DNA from: Methylotenera sp.
Lineage (GTDB): Bacteria; Pseudomonadota; Gammaproteobacteria; Burkholderiales; Methylophilaceae
NCBI GenBank assembly: GCA_017880905.1
Contig: JADGRO010000014.1
Location: 25,189-89,188 of the forward strand
Length of the DNA: 64,000 nt
Direction of reading: 5' to 3'
The notes beneath the pieces were generated by a model. That model was given only the letters and a program-made list of their open reading frames with translations, was not told where the DNA came from and made no database searches. Positions 22,221 through 32,752 of the stretch are shown one piece after another. The position numbers and the translations under genes were made by a program. Position 1 is the stretch's first letter. Every line of letters starts with the position of its first letter.

Positions 22221-22229
22221 GAAAATTAA

Positions 22230-23111
22230 ATGTTAGTTAAATATTGTCAACTTAGTATTATCTCTGCATTTATCGTGTTAATTTTTGGCTGCCAAACTGC
22301 ATCAAACCCAGAATCCGCACTCAGGCAAAAAATCACTGGCTTAAAAACGCCAGAATCGGCTGTACAAGCGGCAGATGGACGAATTTTTGTTTCAGAAATC
22401 GGTGGCTTTGGCAAAGATGGTGACGGCCAAATTACTGTTATCGACAACACTGGTAAAGCGTCCGTTTTTGCTAGCGGCTTGGACGACCCAAAAGGCTTGA
22501 AGATTATTGGTAATAATCTTTACGTGGCAGACAAAACCAAGGTGATGAAAATCTCGCTCAATGATGCCAAAGTGAGCGTATTTGCGGCTGCCACAGCTTT
22601 CCCTGCCACGCCACAATTTTTGAACGATCTAGAGGCCGACCCGCAAGGCAATTTATATGTATCTGACAGCGGTGACATTATGGGAACAGGCAAGGGCGGC
22701 GCGATTTACAAAATTGATGCAAATGGAAAAGTGATGCTGCTTATTGACGGCAAGCAAGATGCGCGCGTAATGGCACCCAATGGCTTGTTGGCGGATGACA
22801 CGGGTAACATATTGATTTATGTGGACTTTACCTCTGGCATACTCTATAGCTACAACCAACAAACGCACGCGCTAAACGACATTGCAGAAGGCTTTGGTGG
22901 TGGCGATGGTGTAGCGCATCACTCCAATGGGACAATGTTCGTAAGCGATTGGAAAAGCGGCAAAGTGTATAGCGTTAACCGGAAAAATGAAGTGATACTA
23001 TTCAAAGATGGCTATCAATCAGCCGCCGATATTGGTATTACCAAAGATGAAGCGTACTTGATGGTACCGGATATGAAAGCGGGCGAACTCGATTTTATTC
23101 CGCTCAAATAA
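22230..23111 (+). CDS. SMP-30/gluconolactonase-like beta-propeller lipoprotein
   Basis: A 293-aa lipoprotein: the signal ends in LIFGC (acylated Cys near residue 21) with Gln at +2, suggesting the outer membrane. The mature part repeats propeller blades of SMP-30/NHL type (VFASGLDDPKGLKIIGNNLYVAD, DPQGNLYVSDSGD, GGGDGVAHHSNGTMFVSDW). Family members include lactonases, but the metal ligands of true gluconolactonases are not clearly identifiable, so the activity is open. Its stop abuts the TTG start of the next gene. Confidence 0.78.
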   Translation: MLVKYCQLSIISAFIVLIFGCQTASNPESALRQKITGLKTPESAVQAADGRIFVSEIGGFGKDGDGQITVIDNTGKASVFASGLDDPKGLKIIGNNLYVADKTKVMKISLNDAKVSVFAAATAFPATPQFLNDLEADPQGNLYVSDSGDIMGTGKGGAIYKIDANGKVMLLIDGKQDARVMAPNGLLADDTGNILIYVDFTSGILYSYNQQTHALNDIAEGFGGGDGVAHHSNGTMFVSDWKSGKVYSVNRKNEVILFKDGYQSAADIGITKDEAYLMVPDMKAGELDFIPLK

Positions 23112-23906
23112 TTGAAAGAACTTCGTCAAAGTGCGCTGCAATGCTTGGCCGAAAGCAAAGTTAGTGAAAAAACTACTGGCGTCGCTGCACTACAACAGGC
23201 TTGGCAAACAGGCAAGATTTGTCTAGATACAAACACTAATTTAAGTTCAGATTTACTAATTCCCGGTCGTCCAGCCAAACCGGAATTAGTCTCACCACTA
23301 CAAGTGGAAAAACGCTCCATGCGCACTGCAGAGGGCCGCGCTGCATTAATCCACGCCATTACCCACATTGAGTTTAACGCGATTAACTTGGCCTTGGATG
23401 CGATTTGGCGTTTTGCCGATATGCCAGAAACTTATTATTCTGATTGGCTAAAAGTCGCATATGAAGAAGCTTATCATTTCTCGCTATTAAATGACCATTT
23501 ACAAACACTAGACTGCCAATACGGCGATTTTACAGGTCATAATAGCTTGTGGGAGATGGTGGATAAAACCAAACATGACGTGCTAGCGCGCATGGCACTC
23601 GTGCCGCGCACCATGGAAGCACGTGGACTAGACGCCCATCTGCCGCTACGCAACAAGCTCGCACAAGCGGGTGATTTAGACGCAGCAAAAATAATGGATA
23701 TTATCTTGCGCGATGAAATCGGCCACGTGGCCATCGGTAACCACTGGTTTAACTGGCTATGTGCAGAGAGGAATTTAGAACCAATTTCGACTTTTGAAAG
23801 CCTGTGCAAACAATACAACGCGCCTAAATTACGTGCACCATTTAACTTAGAAGCAAGGCGCAGAGCAGGTTTTAGCGAAGACGAAATAATAGTGTTATTG
23901 GCTTAA
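23112..23906 (+). CDS. DUF455 ferritin-like protein
   Basis: A 264-aa cytoplasmic protein of the DUF455 family, which shares the diiron ferritin-like four-helix bundle with the tRNA hydroxylase MiaE. Candidate iron ligands appear in THIEFNAINLALD, YEEAYHF and RDEIGHVAIGNHWF (Glu and ExxH pairs). The predicted start is a TTG directly after the preceding TAA stop, suggesting coupled translation. Function is unknown. The stop overlaps the stop of the convergent serB gene by 3 bases, with no room for a terminator. Confidence 0.82.
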   Translation: MKELRQSALQCLAESKVSEKTTGVAALQQAWQTGKICLDTNTNLSSDLLIPGRPAKPELVSPLQVEKRSMRTAEGRAALIHAITHIEFNAINLALDAIWRFADMPETYYSDWLKVAYEEAYHFSLLNDHLQTLDCQYGDFTGHNSLWEMVDKTKHDVLARMALVPRTMEARGLDAHLPLRNKLAQAGDLDAAKIMDIILRDEIGHVAIGNHWFNWLCAERNLEPISTFESLCKQYNAPKLRAPFNLEARRRAGFSEDEIIVLLA

Positions 23907-24742
23907 GCCGTAAACAAATTGATCACGCCGTCTAAACCCACAAAATTTAACGCATAAGTCGCTTGTCGCTGCACAATAGGTTTTGCATGATAGGCCACCC
24001 CCACAGCGGCGGCAGACATCATTTTCAGGTCATTTGCGCCATCGCCAATGCCAATAGTTTGATCTGGCATCAAGCCAAGTTCATCGCGTAATTTTATTAA
24101 TTCCAATGCCTTTCTATCGGCATCGACAATATCGCCCAAAATATTACCGGTGAGCTTACCAGCTATAATTTCAAACGTATTTGATATCGCGTAATCCAAT
24201 CCCAGTATGGTTTTTACGTGGTTAGCAAACATGGTAAAACCTCCAGAAACTACCATGGTTTTGATGTTATTCGTCTTACAGGCCGCTATCCACTCATGCG
24301 CACCGGGGTTGGGTTTTAACCGTTCGTTAATCACGCGCCTAAGCGCAATTTTATCTAACCCTTTCAACAAGGCAACGCGCGCTTTCAAGCTGGCAACAAA
24401 ATCAATTTCACCACGCATGGCGGCTTCCGTTATAACAGAAATCTGCGGTTTCAACTCCATCATGTCGGCAATTTCGTCAATGCATTCGATATTAATTAGT
24501 GTCGAATCCATATCCATCACACACAAACCAAAGTGACTTAGACGTTGCGCATCTGGCACCAGCGCGCAATCAATTTTCTGCTCAGCACAAAACTGTCGAA
24601 CCTGAGTAATTTCAGTCTCATTGGTTGGCAAATAATAGGCATGTTCAGCAATTTGCATAAATTGTGCACTACCGCCAACTAAGCGGTGAATGTGCACGAG
24701 ATGCGCCGTGCTGATGGCGCTGCCTTGAACTACTAAGCGCAT
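23903..24742 (-). CDS. serB: Phosphoserine phosphatase
   Basis: SerB hydrolyses O-phosphoserine in the last step of serine synthesis. The 279-aa protein has an ACT-like N-terminal region and a HAD phosphatase core. The nucleophile motif is MDMDSTLINIECIDEIAD, motif II is MVVSGGFT, and the metal-binding motif III is IGIGDGANDLKMM. Serine synthesis is of special weight in one-carbon users, but that is context rather than evidence. Divergent from the haem-protein gene with a 171-base shared upstream region. Confidence 0.95.
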   Translation of the reverse strand: MRLVVQGSAISTAHLVHIHRLVGGSAQFMQIAEHAYYLPTNETEITQVRQFCAEQKIDCALVPDAQRLSHFGLCVMDMDSTLINIECIDEIADMMELKPQISVITEAAMRGEIDFVASLKARVALLKGLDKIALRRVINERLKPNPGAHEWIAACKTNNIKTMVVSGGFTMFANHVKTILGLDYAISNTFEIIAGKLTGNILGDIVDADRKALELIKLRDELGLMPDQTIGIGDGANDLKMMSAAAVGVAYHAKPIVQRQATYALNFVGLDGVINLFTA

Positions 24743-24857
24743 AAAAAAGCCTAAATCTTAAAAAACTAGATTATATCAGCCGTGTGTGGATTTGCGTCTA
24801 GGCCTTTCTGAAGCTGTCAGCATTATATAAGTCGCATAAAATGCATCTTATCCCTTT

Positions 24858-24885
24858 TTGTTATTTCATATTTGAATGATATGAT
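24858..24885 (+). promoter_or_regulatory. Candidate sigma70 promoter for the membrane haem protein gene
   Basis: TTGTTA (24858-24863) and TATGAT (24880-24885) are 16 bases apart and end 28 bases before the ATG at 24914. Both hexamers match the consensus at four or five positions. This is a reading of the sequence by eye; no start-site data are available. Confidence 0.4.
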
Positions 24886-24913
24886 TTTCTACATTTCCAA
24901 TCGAAAGTAAAAA

Positions 24914-25683
24914 ATGAAATCTGCTCCACCCAATTTAGACTGGTTAAATCTGCCCAACATGCCTGCCCCAATTAAAGCGCTATTTGCGGGCTATTTATTG
25001 GTGATTGGTGTCGGTTTGTGTATGGCAGGTTTACAGATTATGCTCACCCACGGCATGGCAGATGGCAAGTTTGGACTCTCAGTGGATGATATTGTGTACA
25101 GCTATTACGGCGACCGCAGCGGAAGCAAGCTGGCAAGCAAGCTGAATGGTTCAATGCAAGATAAAGCACCGCTTGAAGTACGACAAGACATCATCAAATG
25201 GGTGCAAAATGGCGCGCCAGAAGAGCAATGCGAGCCACATTTCAAAGGTGTTTTTGCACGAAATTGCATCATGTGCCACAGTCAAATCCCTGGCATTCCC
25301 AACTTTACCAAATTTGAAGAAGTCAAAAAAGAAGCCGCTATCAACAAAGGAGCAACCATTGAGGGGCTGACCCGCGTATCGCATATACACTTATTTGGCA
25401 TCGCCTTTATTTTCTTTTTTATGGGCTTTATATTCAGCTTTGCTATTGGTGTGCCGAGAAAACTAAAAATCTTTGCTATTGCCTTTCCATTTGGCTTTTT
25501 ATTGGGGATGTACTATCATGGTGGCTCACCAAGCTTAACCTAGGCTTTGCATGGTTTACCATCATCGGCGGCATAGGCTACAGCGTGGCTTCAACCTTTA
25601 TGTGGATCACCAATATGTACCAGATGTTTATACTTTCGCGCAATGGTAAGGTCTACGGCAACGCGTGGGAACAGGATTTATAG
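24914..25683 (+). pseudogene. Membrane protein with one c-type haem motif, frameshifted near its end
   Basis: The first frame gives 209 aa ending at 25543. It has a membrane segment at about residues 20-45, a soluble region with the haem-binding motif CIMCH (Cys118, Cys121, His122), and two more membrane segments (about 158-180 and 186-205). The last residues before the stop are out of place. The -1 frame continues from the G-run at 25504-25507 to a TAG at 25681: DVLSWWLTKLN, then a further membrane segment (FAWFTIIGGIGYSVASTFMW) and a soluble tail. One extra G in the GGGG run would give a single protein of about 255 aa with four membrane segments. It may be a quinone- or gas-linked cytochrome, but I do not recognise the family. 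Deletion or sequencing error are both possible. Confidence 0.75.
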
Positions 25684-25705
25684 CAAACTGATTTTTAGTG
25701 GGGGT

Positions 25706-26173
25706 TTATTTTTGCATCGCAATAACACTAATCGTGCCGTTATTTTCTAGAATAGCAGAGCGAACACCTGAAACACTTTCACAACCTGCTTGGCGCAAAG
25801 CAGCATCTAACTCATGATGGGTAAGCTGACATTTTGCCATCACATCTTCATATAATTTGCCATTATGAATGATGATTTGTGGTCGCCCTTCTATCAGCTC
25901 TTCTAATTTTTTATTTCTGTAAGTCGCGTAACCAACAACAAAATTAACGCCAACTAGAACAGCTGCTATTAACAATCCTCCAACTAGAGAATTATCGCCG
26001 CCACTCATCGAGTTTTGCACAGCGTTCGATAAAATCAGCAGCAGTACCAAATCAAATGGTGCCAATTGCCCAATTTGACGTTTACCAGAAATACGTAAAA
26101 TAATAATTAAAAACACATACACAGCTATACTGCGTATGACAAGTTCCCACCATGGCACGGCCATATTAAACAT
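25706..26173 (-). CDS. DUF421 family membrane protein (YetF/YcaP-like)
   Basis: A 155-aa protein with three N-terminal membrane segments (ELVIRSIAVYVFLIIILRISG, FDLVLLLILSNAV, VGGLLIAAVLVGVNFVVGY) and a cytoplasmic DUF421 domain. The domain carries EGRPQIIIHNGKLYEDVMAK and ELDAALRQAGCESVSGVRSAILENNGTISVI. Homologues include YcaP and spore YetF proteins; their molecular activity is not established. It follows the DUF4337 gene by 20 bases on the same strand, suggesting a two-gene unit. Confidence 0.86.
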   Translation of the reverse strand: MFNMAVPWWELVIRSIAVYVFLIIILRISGKRQIGQLAPFDLVLLLILSNAVQNSMSGGDNSLVGGLLIAAVLVGVNFVVGYATYRNKKLEELIEGRPQIIIHNGKLYEDVMAKCQLTHHELDAALRQAGCESVSGVRSAILENNGTISVIAMQK

Positions 26174-26193
26174 AAACGAGTCCTAATTAACTG

Positions 26194-26763
26194 CTAAATG
26201 TGTAACAAAGCTAAAATTGCAAAAACAAGACCGCCACAAGCCATGCCAGCAACACCGATAAACAGTGATTTTTTGCGCGTCAGTAAGGTAATAGCTGCTA
26301 GCGAAATAGCGATTTGAATGAATGTCATGGCAAGCGCCCAACGATGATGCACATGCATTATTGCTTCTGATTTAGCATCAAATTCTTTAGACTCCACTTC
26401 CAGCCCCTCAGCAACTTTTTTAATTCCCTTTTTTTCGCCATCATAGCGTTCAACAGCTTTTGCGTATTTATCATGGTCTGCATTCGGTAAAACCAGTGCG
26501 ATTTCAGCTAAGTTTTGCTTATTACTTTTAGATTCGTAAAAACTCCATTGGTCCGCTGCCTCAGTTTTTTTAATGGCAGCATCGTTTTTAAACATCGCTG
26601 CTTCATTTTGCGTTGAGCCTGCCTGATAACTAAAAAAAGCCCCTAGAGTGGCCAGAATGGCTGTGGTTACTGCAATTTTGCTAGAAAACGAATCCCATTC
26701 ACTTTCACCGCCTTCCAATGCTTCTTCATGTGGGCCACGTACTTCAAACTCTTCTTCTGACAT
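26194..26763 (-). CDS. DUF4337 family membrane protein
   Basis: A 189-aa protein when started at the ATG at 26763, chosen because AAGGAG lies immediately upstream; a longer reading from 26805 lacks such a site. An acidic N-terminus (MSEEEFEVRGPHEEALEGGE) is followed by a membrane segment (IAVTTAILATLGAFFSYQAG), then a long charged helical region, likely periplasmic and possibly coiled coil. Two membrane segments follow near the C-terminus (ALAMTFIQIAISLAAITLL, FIGVAGMACGGLVFAILALL). This matches DUF4337 architecture, whose function is unknown. Confidence 0.82.
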   Translation of the reverse strand: MSEEEFEVRGPHEEALEGGESEWDSFSSKIAVTTAILATLGAFFSYQAGSTQNEAAMFKNDAAIKKTEAADQWSFYESKSNKQNLAEIALVLPNADHDKYAKAVERYDGEKKGIKKVAEGLEVESKEFDAKSEAIMHVHHRWALAMTFIQIAISLAAITLLTRKKSLFIGVAGMACGGLVFAILALLHI

Positions 26764-26943
26764 ATTACTCCTTAAAAAATCCCATTTAATTATTAGATGC
26801 GACAATAGACGGCTTAACTTACATTATTCTTACTGCGTACAAAAAAACAAACCCAAATTGTTACCATCGAGCTATCGTGGTTTTACTAGCATCAATCGGG
26901 CTTTTGCGCGAAAATACTATTTAAATAGAAAAGTCAGTCTAAA

Positions 26944-28098
26944 ATGAATCTACACGAATATCAAGCCAAAAATTTATTAAATCAATATGGCCTACAAACG
27001 CCTAGTGGTGCGGTTGCTGGCGATGCCGCCGCCGCAATGGCAGCAGCCAGCGCAATAAAATCTAATGCCTATATGGTCAAAGCACAAATTCATGCGGGTG
27101 GACGCGGCAAAGCAGGCGGCGTGAAACTGGTAAAATCTGTCGCTGAGGTTGAAGCGACTGCTAAAGCTTTGCTTGGCAAACATTTAATCACCTACCAAAA
27201 TGCGCCCGATGGTCAAATGGTGAGCCAGGTATTAGTTGAAGAAACGCTGCCGATTGCACGCGAGCTTTATTTATCGATGTTGGTGGATAGAACCTTAGAG
27301 CGAATAGTAGTGGTGGCTTCCTCCGCAGGCGGTATGGATATTGAAGAAATAGCCGCTACACAACCTGACAAAATTTTGCAAGAAGTATGCGATCCACTAA
27401 ATGGTTTGGTAGATTTTCAAGCACGAAATTTGGCTTTCAATTTGAAAGTCGAGCAAGTTGCTGAATTTACCAAGCTGCTAAAAGGTTTGTACAAATTATT
27501 CAAAGAAAACGATTTAAGCCTGCTAGAAATTAACCCATTGATTGTCACCACTGATGGAAAATTAGTCGCACTGGATTGCAAAATGAGTGTGGACGATAAT
27601 GCGCTGTATCGCCAAAAATCACTCGCCGAACAGCGTGACTGGAGCCAAGAAGACACTAAGGAGGCGGCCGCGCATGAGGCGGGTATTAATTACATCGCAC
27701 TTGATGGCAACATTGGCTGCATGGTGAACGGCGCGGGGCTTGCCATGGCAACGATGGATTTAATCAAACTACATGGTGGCGTGCCCGCAAATTTCTTAGA
27801 TGTGGGCGGTGGTGCGTCTGTCGAGATGATTGCTAAGGCTTTTAAAATTATTTTGGCCGATAGCAAAGTTAAGGCTATTTTGGTGAACATTTTTGGCGGC
27901 ATTATGCGTTGTGATATTGTCGCCGCTGGCATTATCAGTGCGGTAAAAGAAGTAGGTATGACCATTCCCGTTATCGTCCGTTTGGAAGGCACAAACGTTG
28001 ATTTAGGCAAGCAAATGTTGCGCGAAAGCGGCCTCAATATCATCTCAGCAGAAAATTTAACTGATGCGGCGAAGCAAGCAGTGAAAACCGTGGCATGA
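26944..28098 (+). CDS. sucC: Succinyl-CoA synthetase (ADP-forming) beta subunit
   Basis: SucC is the nucleotide-binding ATP-grasp subunit that, with SucD, interconverts succinyl-CoA and succinate. The 384-aa protein has the N-terminal signature [12 protein letters not shown], the ATP-grasp lysines ([19 protein letters not shown]) and the C-terminal ligase motif [15 protein letters not shown]. The closely related malate-CoA ligase (MtkA) of the serine cycle is an alternative. No serine-cycle genes are adjacent, so SucC is preferred. It overlaps sucD by 4 bases (ATGA). Confidence 0.93.
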   Translation: MNLHEYQAKNLLNQYGLQTPSGAVAGDAAAAMAAASAIKSNAYMVKAQIHAGGRGKAGGVKLVKSVAEVEATAKALLGKHLITYQNAPDGQMVSQVLVEETLPIARELYLSMLVDRTLERIVVVASSAGGMDIEEIAATQPDKILQEVCDPLNGLVDFQARNLAFNLKVEQVAEFTKLLKGLYKLFKENDLSLLEINPLIVTTDGKLVALDCKMSVDDNALYRQKSLAEQRDWSQEDTKEAAAHEAGINYIALDGNIGCMVNGAGLAMATMDLIKLHGGVPANFLDVGGGASVEMIAKAFKIILADSKVKAILVNIFGGIMRCDIVAAGIISAVKEVGMTIPVIVRLEGTNVDLGKQMLRESGLNIISAENLTDAAKQAVKTVA

Positions 28099-28991
28099 GT
28101 ATTTTAGTCAACAAAAATACTAAAGTGCTATGCCAAGGCTTTACCGGCAAACAAGGTACGTTTCATTCCGAGCAAGCGCTGGCCTACGGCACGCAGATGG
28201 TAGGTGGCGTAACGCCGGGTAAAGGCGGACAATTGCACCTCGCACTGCCAGTGTTCAACACCATGCGCGAGGCGGTACGCGAGACGCAAGCGAACGCCAG
28301 CGTGATTTATGTACCACCTGCCTATGCAGCAGATTCGATTTTAGAAGCTGCAGATGCGGGTATTGAGTTGATCGTGTGCATTACCGAGGGCATCCCTGTG
28401 CTGGATATGCTCAACGCCAAGGTCAGCTTAAATATAAGTGCCGCGCTAAAAACCAACGGTACAAAATTGATTGGTCCAAATTGCCCAGGTATTATCACAC
28501 CAGACGAGTGTAAAATCGGTATTATGCCAGGTAGCATTCATATGAAAGGCAAGGTGGGCGTGGTGTCGCGCTCTGGCACGTTGACTTATGAGGCGGTGCA
28601 CCAAACTACTACGCTCGGGCTTGGTCAAACTACTTGTGTGGGCATTGGCGGCGACCCGATTAAAGGTTTGAATTTTATTGAATGCTTATCTCTATTTGAA
28701 GCCGACCCTGAAACCAAGGCAATTATTATGGTGGGCGAAATCGGCGGCAATGATGAAGAAAAAGCAGCGGATTTTATTAAACACCATGTCAGCAAACCAG
28801 TTGCAGCTTATATTGCAGGCTTAACCGCGCCAAAAGGCAAGCGTATGGGGCATGCCGGCGCGATTATCTCTGGTGGAAGTGGCCGCGCTGAAGATAAAAT
28901 TAAAGCGCTTGAAAAAGCGGGCTGCGTAGTAGCAACTTCGCCAGCTGGCTTGGGTGAAGCTGTGTTACAAGCCATTAAAAGTAAAGGTTAA
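28095..28991 (+). CDS. sucD: Succinyl-CoA synthetase (ADP-forming) alpha subunit
   Basis: SucD binds CoA and carries the phosphohistidine of the reaction cycle. The 298-aa protein shows the CoA-binding Rossmann domain ([20 protein letters not shown]), the family segments [20 protein letters not shown] and [12 protein letters not shown], and the phosphorylated-His loop [16 protein letters not shown]. Translation is coupled to sucC through the ATGA overlap. The periplasmic ankyrin gene starts 5 bases after it and may be part of the same transcript. Confidence 0.95.
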   Translation: MSILVNKNTKVLCQGFTGKQGTFHSEQALAYGTQMVGGVTPGKGGQLHLALPVFNTMREAVRETQANASVIYVPPAYAADSILEAADAGIELIVCITEGIPVLDMLNAKVSLNISAALKTNGTKLIGPNCPGIITPDECKIGIMPGSIHMKGKVGVVSRSGTLTYEAVHQTTTLGLGQTTCVGIGGDPIKGLNFIECLSLFEADPETKAIIMVGEIGGNDEEKAADFIKHHVSKPVAAYIAGLTAPKGKRMGHAGAIISGGSGRAEDKIKALEKAGCVVATSPAGLGEAVLQAIKSKG

Positions 28992-28995
28992 TCAG

Positions 28996-29931
28996 TTGAA
29001 AAAAATTATTTTATTTTTGTACTTATTTTTAGCAAGCTCGGTAGGTTTTGCCGAAGATATTCCCTATCTGCTTACTGCCGCATCTAAAGGCGATGTCGCC
29101 ACCGTAAAAGCCATGCTGGAAAGTGGCGTCAATGCCAACACCAAGGATGCCGATGGCATCACTGCGCTGATGTATGCTGCGCGTAAAGATCAGGCGGAAG
29201 TTGCAACAGCGCTTATCAAAAAAGGCGCAGTAGTAGATGCCAAAGACAACGATGGTTGGACGGCATTGATGTTTGCTGCGAGGAAGGATCACGTAGCCAC
29301 TGCGAAGGTTCTGCTTGAAAACGGCGCCGATCCGAAAATTCGTGAGAGTTCGGGTTGGAGTGCTTTTGGCATAGCGGCGACTGCTGGCTACAGCGATGTG
29401 GTGGATTTGATGATTAAGCATGGCGCGGATGCAAATGCTAAAACCGATGATGGAAAAACCCCGCTGATGTACGCCGCAAAAAGTGGTGACGTGTCAACTA
29501 TTGCGGCGCTGATGGGGCAAGGCGCACAAGCCAATGCACATGATAGATTGGGGGCAACGCCACTCATGTACGCCGCGCGCGAAGGTCGTACTCCAGCGGT
29601 TGCCTATATGCTTAGCAAAGGCGCCAACGTGGATGAGCAAGATCAATCACGCTGGACCGCGCTGACTTGGGCAGTAAAAAAAACACAAGTGGAGACTGCT
29701 AAAATCTTGGTCGCCAAGGGTGCAGATGTTAACCACGAAGACTCAGAAGGCACACCTTTACTGCAATTGGCGGTAAGTAGCAATTCTGTTGATATTGTAA
29801 AATTACTAATTGAAAATAAAGCCAATGTGAAAGCACGCGACCAATACGGTTTGACTGCTTATGTATATGCACTTAAAAACCAAAACCCTACAATTGTTAA
29901 ATTACTTAAAGATGCAGGCGGGCACTATTAG
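28996..29931 (+). CDS. Secreted ankyrin-repeat protein
   Basis: A 311-aa protein. The TTG at 28996 is preferred as start because AAAGG lies about 9 bases upstream and translation then opens with a clean signal peptide (MKKIILFLYLFLASSVGFA). A longer reading from 28954 would lie inside sucD and bury the signal. The mature protein is almost entirely about eight ankyrin repeats, each with GxTxLMYAARxGxxxxV and a 33-residue period, e.g. DGITALMYAARKDQAEVATALI. Expected location is the periplasm. It is a protein-binding module without visible catalytic domain; the partner is unknown. Confidence 0.85.
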   Translation: MKKIILFLYLFLASSVGFAEDIPYLLTAASKGDVATVKAMLESGVNANTKDADGITALMYAARKDQAEVATALIKKGAVVDAKDNDGWTALMFAARKDHVATAKVLLENGADPKIRESSGWSAFGIAATAGYSDVVDLMIKHGADANAKTDDGKTPLMYAAKSGDVSTIAALMGQGAQANAHDRLGATPLMYAAREGRTPAVAYMLSKGANVDEQDQSRWTALTWAVKKTQVETAKILVAKGADVNHEDSEGTPLLQLAVSSNSVDIVKLLIENKANVKARDQYGLTAYVYALKNQNPTIVKLLKDAGGHY

Positions 29932-29957
29932 CATCTGCCTTCTATGAAAATCGTCCT

Positions 29958-31935
<1,978 letters not shown>

Positions 31936-31948
31936 GGGGTCTGTCCCC
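31936..31948. repeat. Short palindrome GGGGTCTGTCCCC at the island edge
   Basis: GGGG and CCCC flank a 5-base centre. It lies directly after the glnB stop and is followed by a T-rich stretch, so it may act as a weak terminator. Similar GGGGTC-CCCC words occur in dispersed repeats of other proteobacteria, which is from memory and not tested here. The 80 or so bases after it show no gene. Confidence 0.3.
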
Positions 31949-32026
31949 TATTATTCTACTGGGTGCGGTATATTTTAGGTTTAGGACTTAGTATAAATTC
32001 ATCCTACATAATATAGCCTAATAAAA

Positions 32027-32745
32027 TCACTTCTTTCTAAATTGCAAAGTATAAAAAATTGGCTGTGTTGGAGATAGAAAAAGTTTCTCAAATCCAACTC
32101 TTTGGGGTTCTTTAATTATATTAGCCAAACTATATTCTTTGTGATCTAAAAGTTCTAAATCATAAATAGGTGCACTTGACCGAATATCTCCTAAAGAGTG
32201 TTTATATGTTTCAATGTTAATTCTTCCATCGTTTGTATCAATCCCAGTATATTCATATGTATGTAGGGGATGAACATCAGCAATAAACAAACTTCCACCA
32301 GATTTGAGTAATCGTGAAAATTCACTCAAAACTAGCCTATAGTCTCTCACATGCGATAAAACTCTGCTACAAAGTATATAGCCTAATTGACGATTTTGAA
32401 TAGGCATATACTGTATATCCGCCTGAACAAGTGAAAATGAATCTCTAAACATCATATTGTTTTTATAGTGTTTTTCAGATTTTTCTCTGCCAAACTCAGC
32501 ATACCCTCACTAATATCGACTAAAAGCTTATGACCTTCTGCACCCCCATAATCAGAAAGATAAGGTGAAATTCCACATCCTGCATCCAACCCTATGGATT
32601 TTTTATCAACTAAATTTAACCAATTCTTAATAATCGGCCCCTCGTTTTCCCTCCAAAATTTATACCACTTCCAATTCTCGTAATGACTTGCAATAAGGTT
32701 GTAACCCTCTCTTGCTTTATATACAACTTGTTGCTGATTGTTCAT
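32027..32745 (-). pseudogene. Class I SAM-dependent methyltransferase split by a one-base frameshift
   Basis: Two frames form one protein. The first (32745 to 32452, 97 aa) has SAM motif I in IGLDAGCGISPYLSDYG and the acidic LVDISEGMLSLAEK. The second (32455 to 32027, 142 aa) continues with SLVQADIQYMPI, SHVRDYRLVLSEFSRLLKSGGSLFIADV and the C-terminal strands. The frame change falls in the A-run before the second ATG: one more A would read LKNTIKNNMMFRDSF and join the halves into about 239 aa. The substrate is unknown; small-molecule enzymes of this type methylate quinones, malonyl carriers and others. The region is AT-rich compared with flanking core genes. It follows the dUTPase-fold gene by 7 bases. 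Confidence 0.78.
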
Positions 32746-32752
32746 AAAAGTA

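Noticed and set aside
26764..26943. Promoter for sucC
   Set aside because: Only weak -10-like words (e.g. after TTGTTA at about 26860) could be found, not good enough to report.
32445..32470. Programmed -1 frameshifting in the methyltransferase
   Set aside because: No classical X-XXY-YYZ slippery heptamer in the right frame and no evident downstream stimulatory hairpin; a simple indel is more economical.
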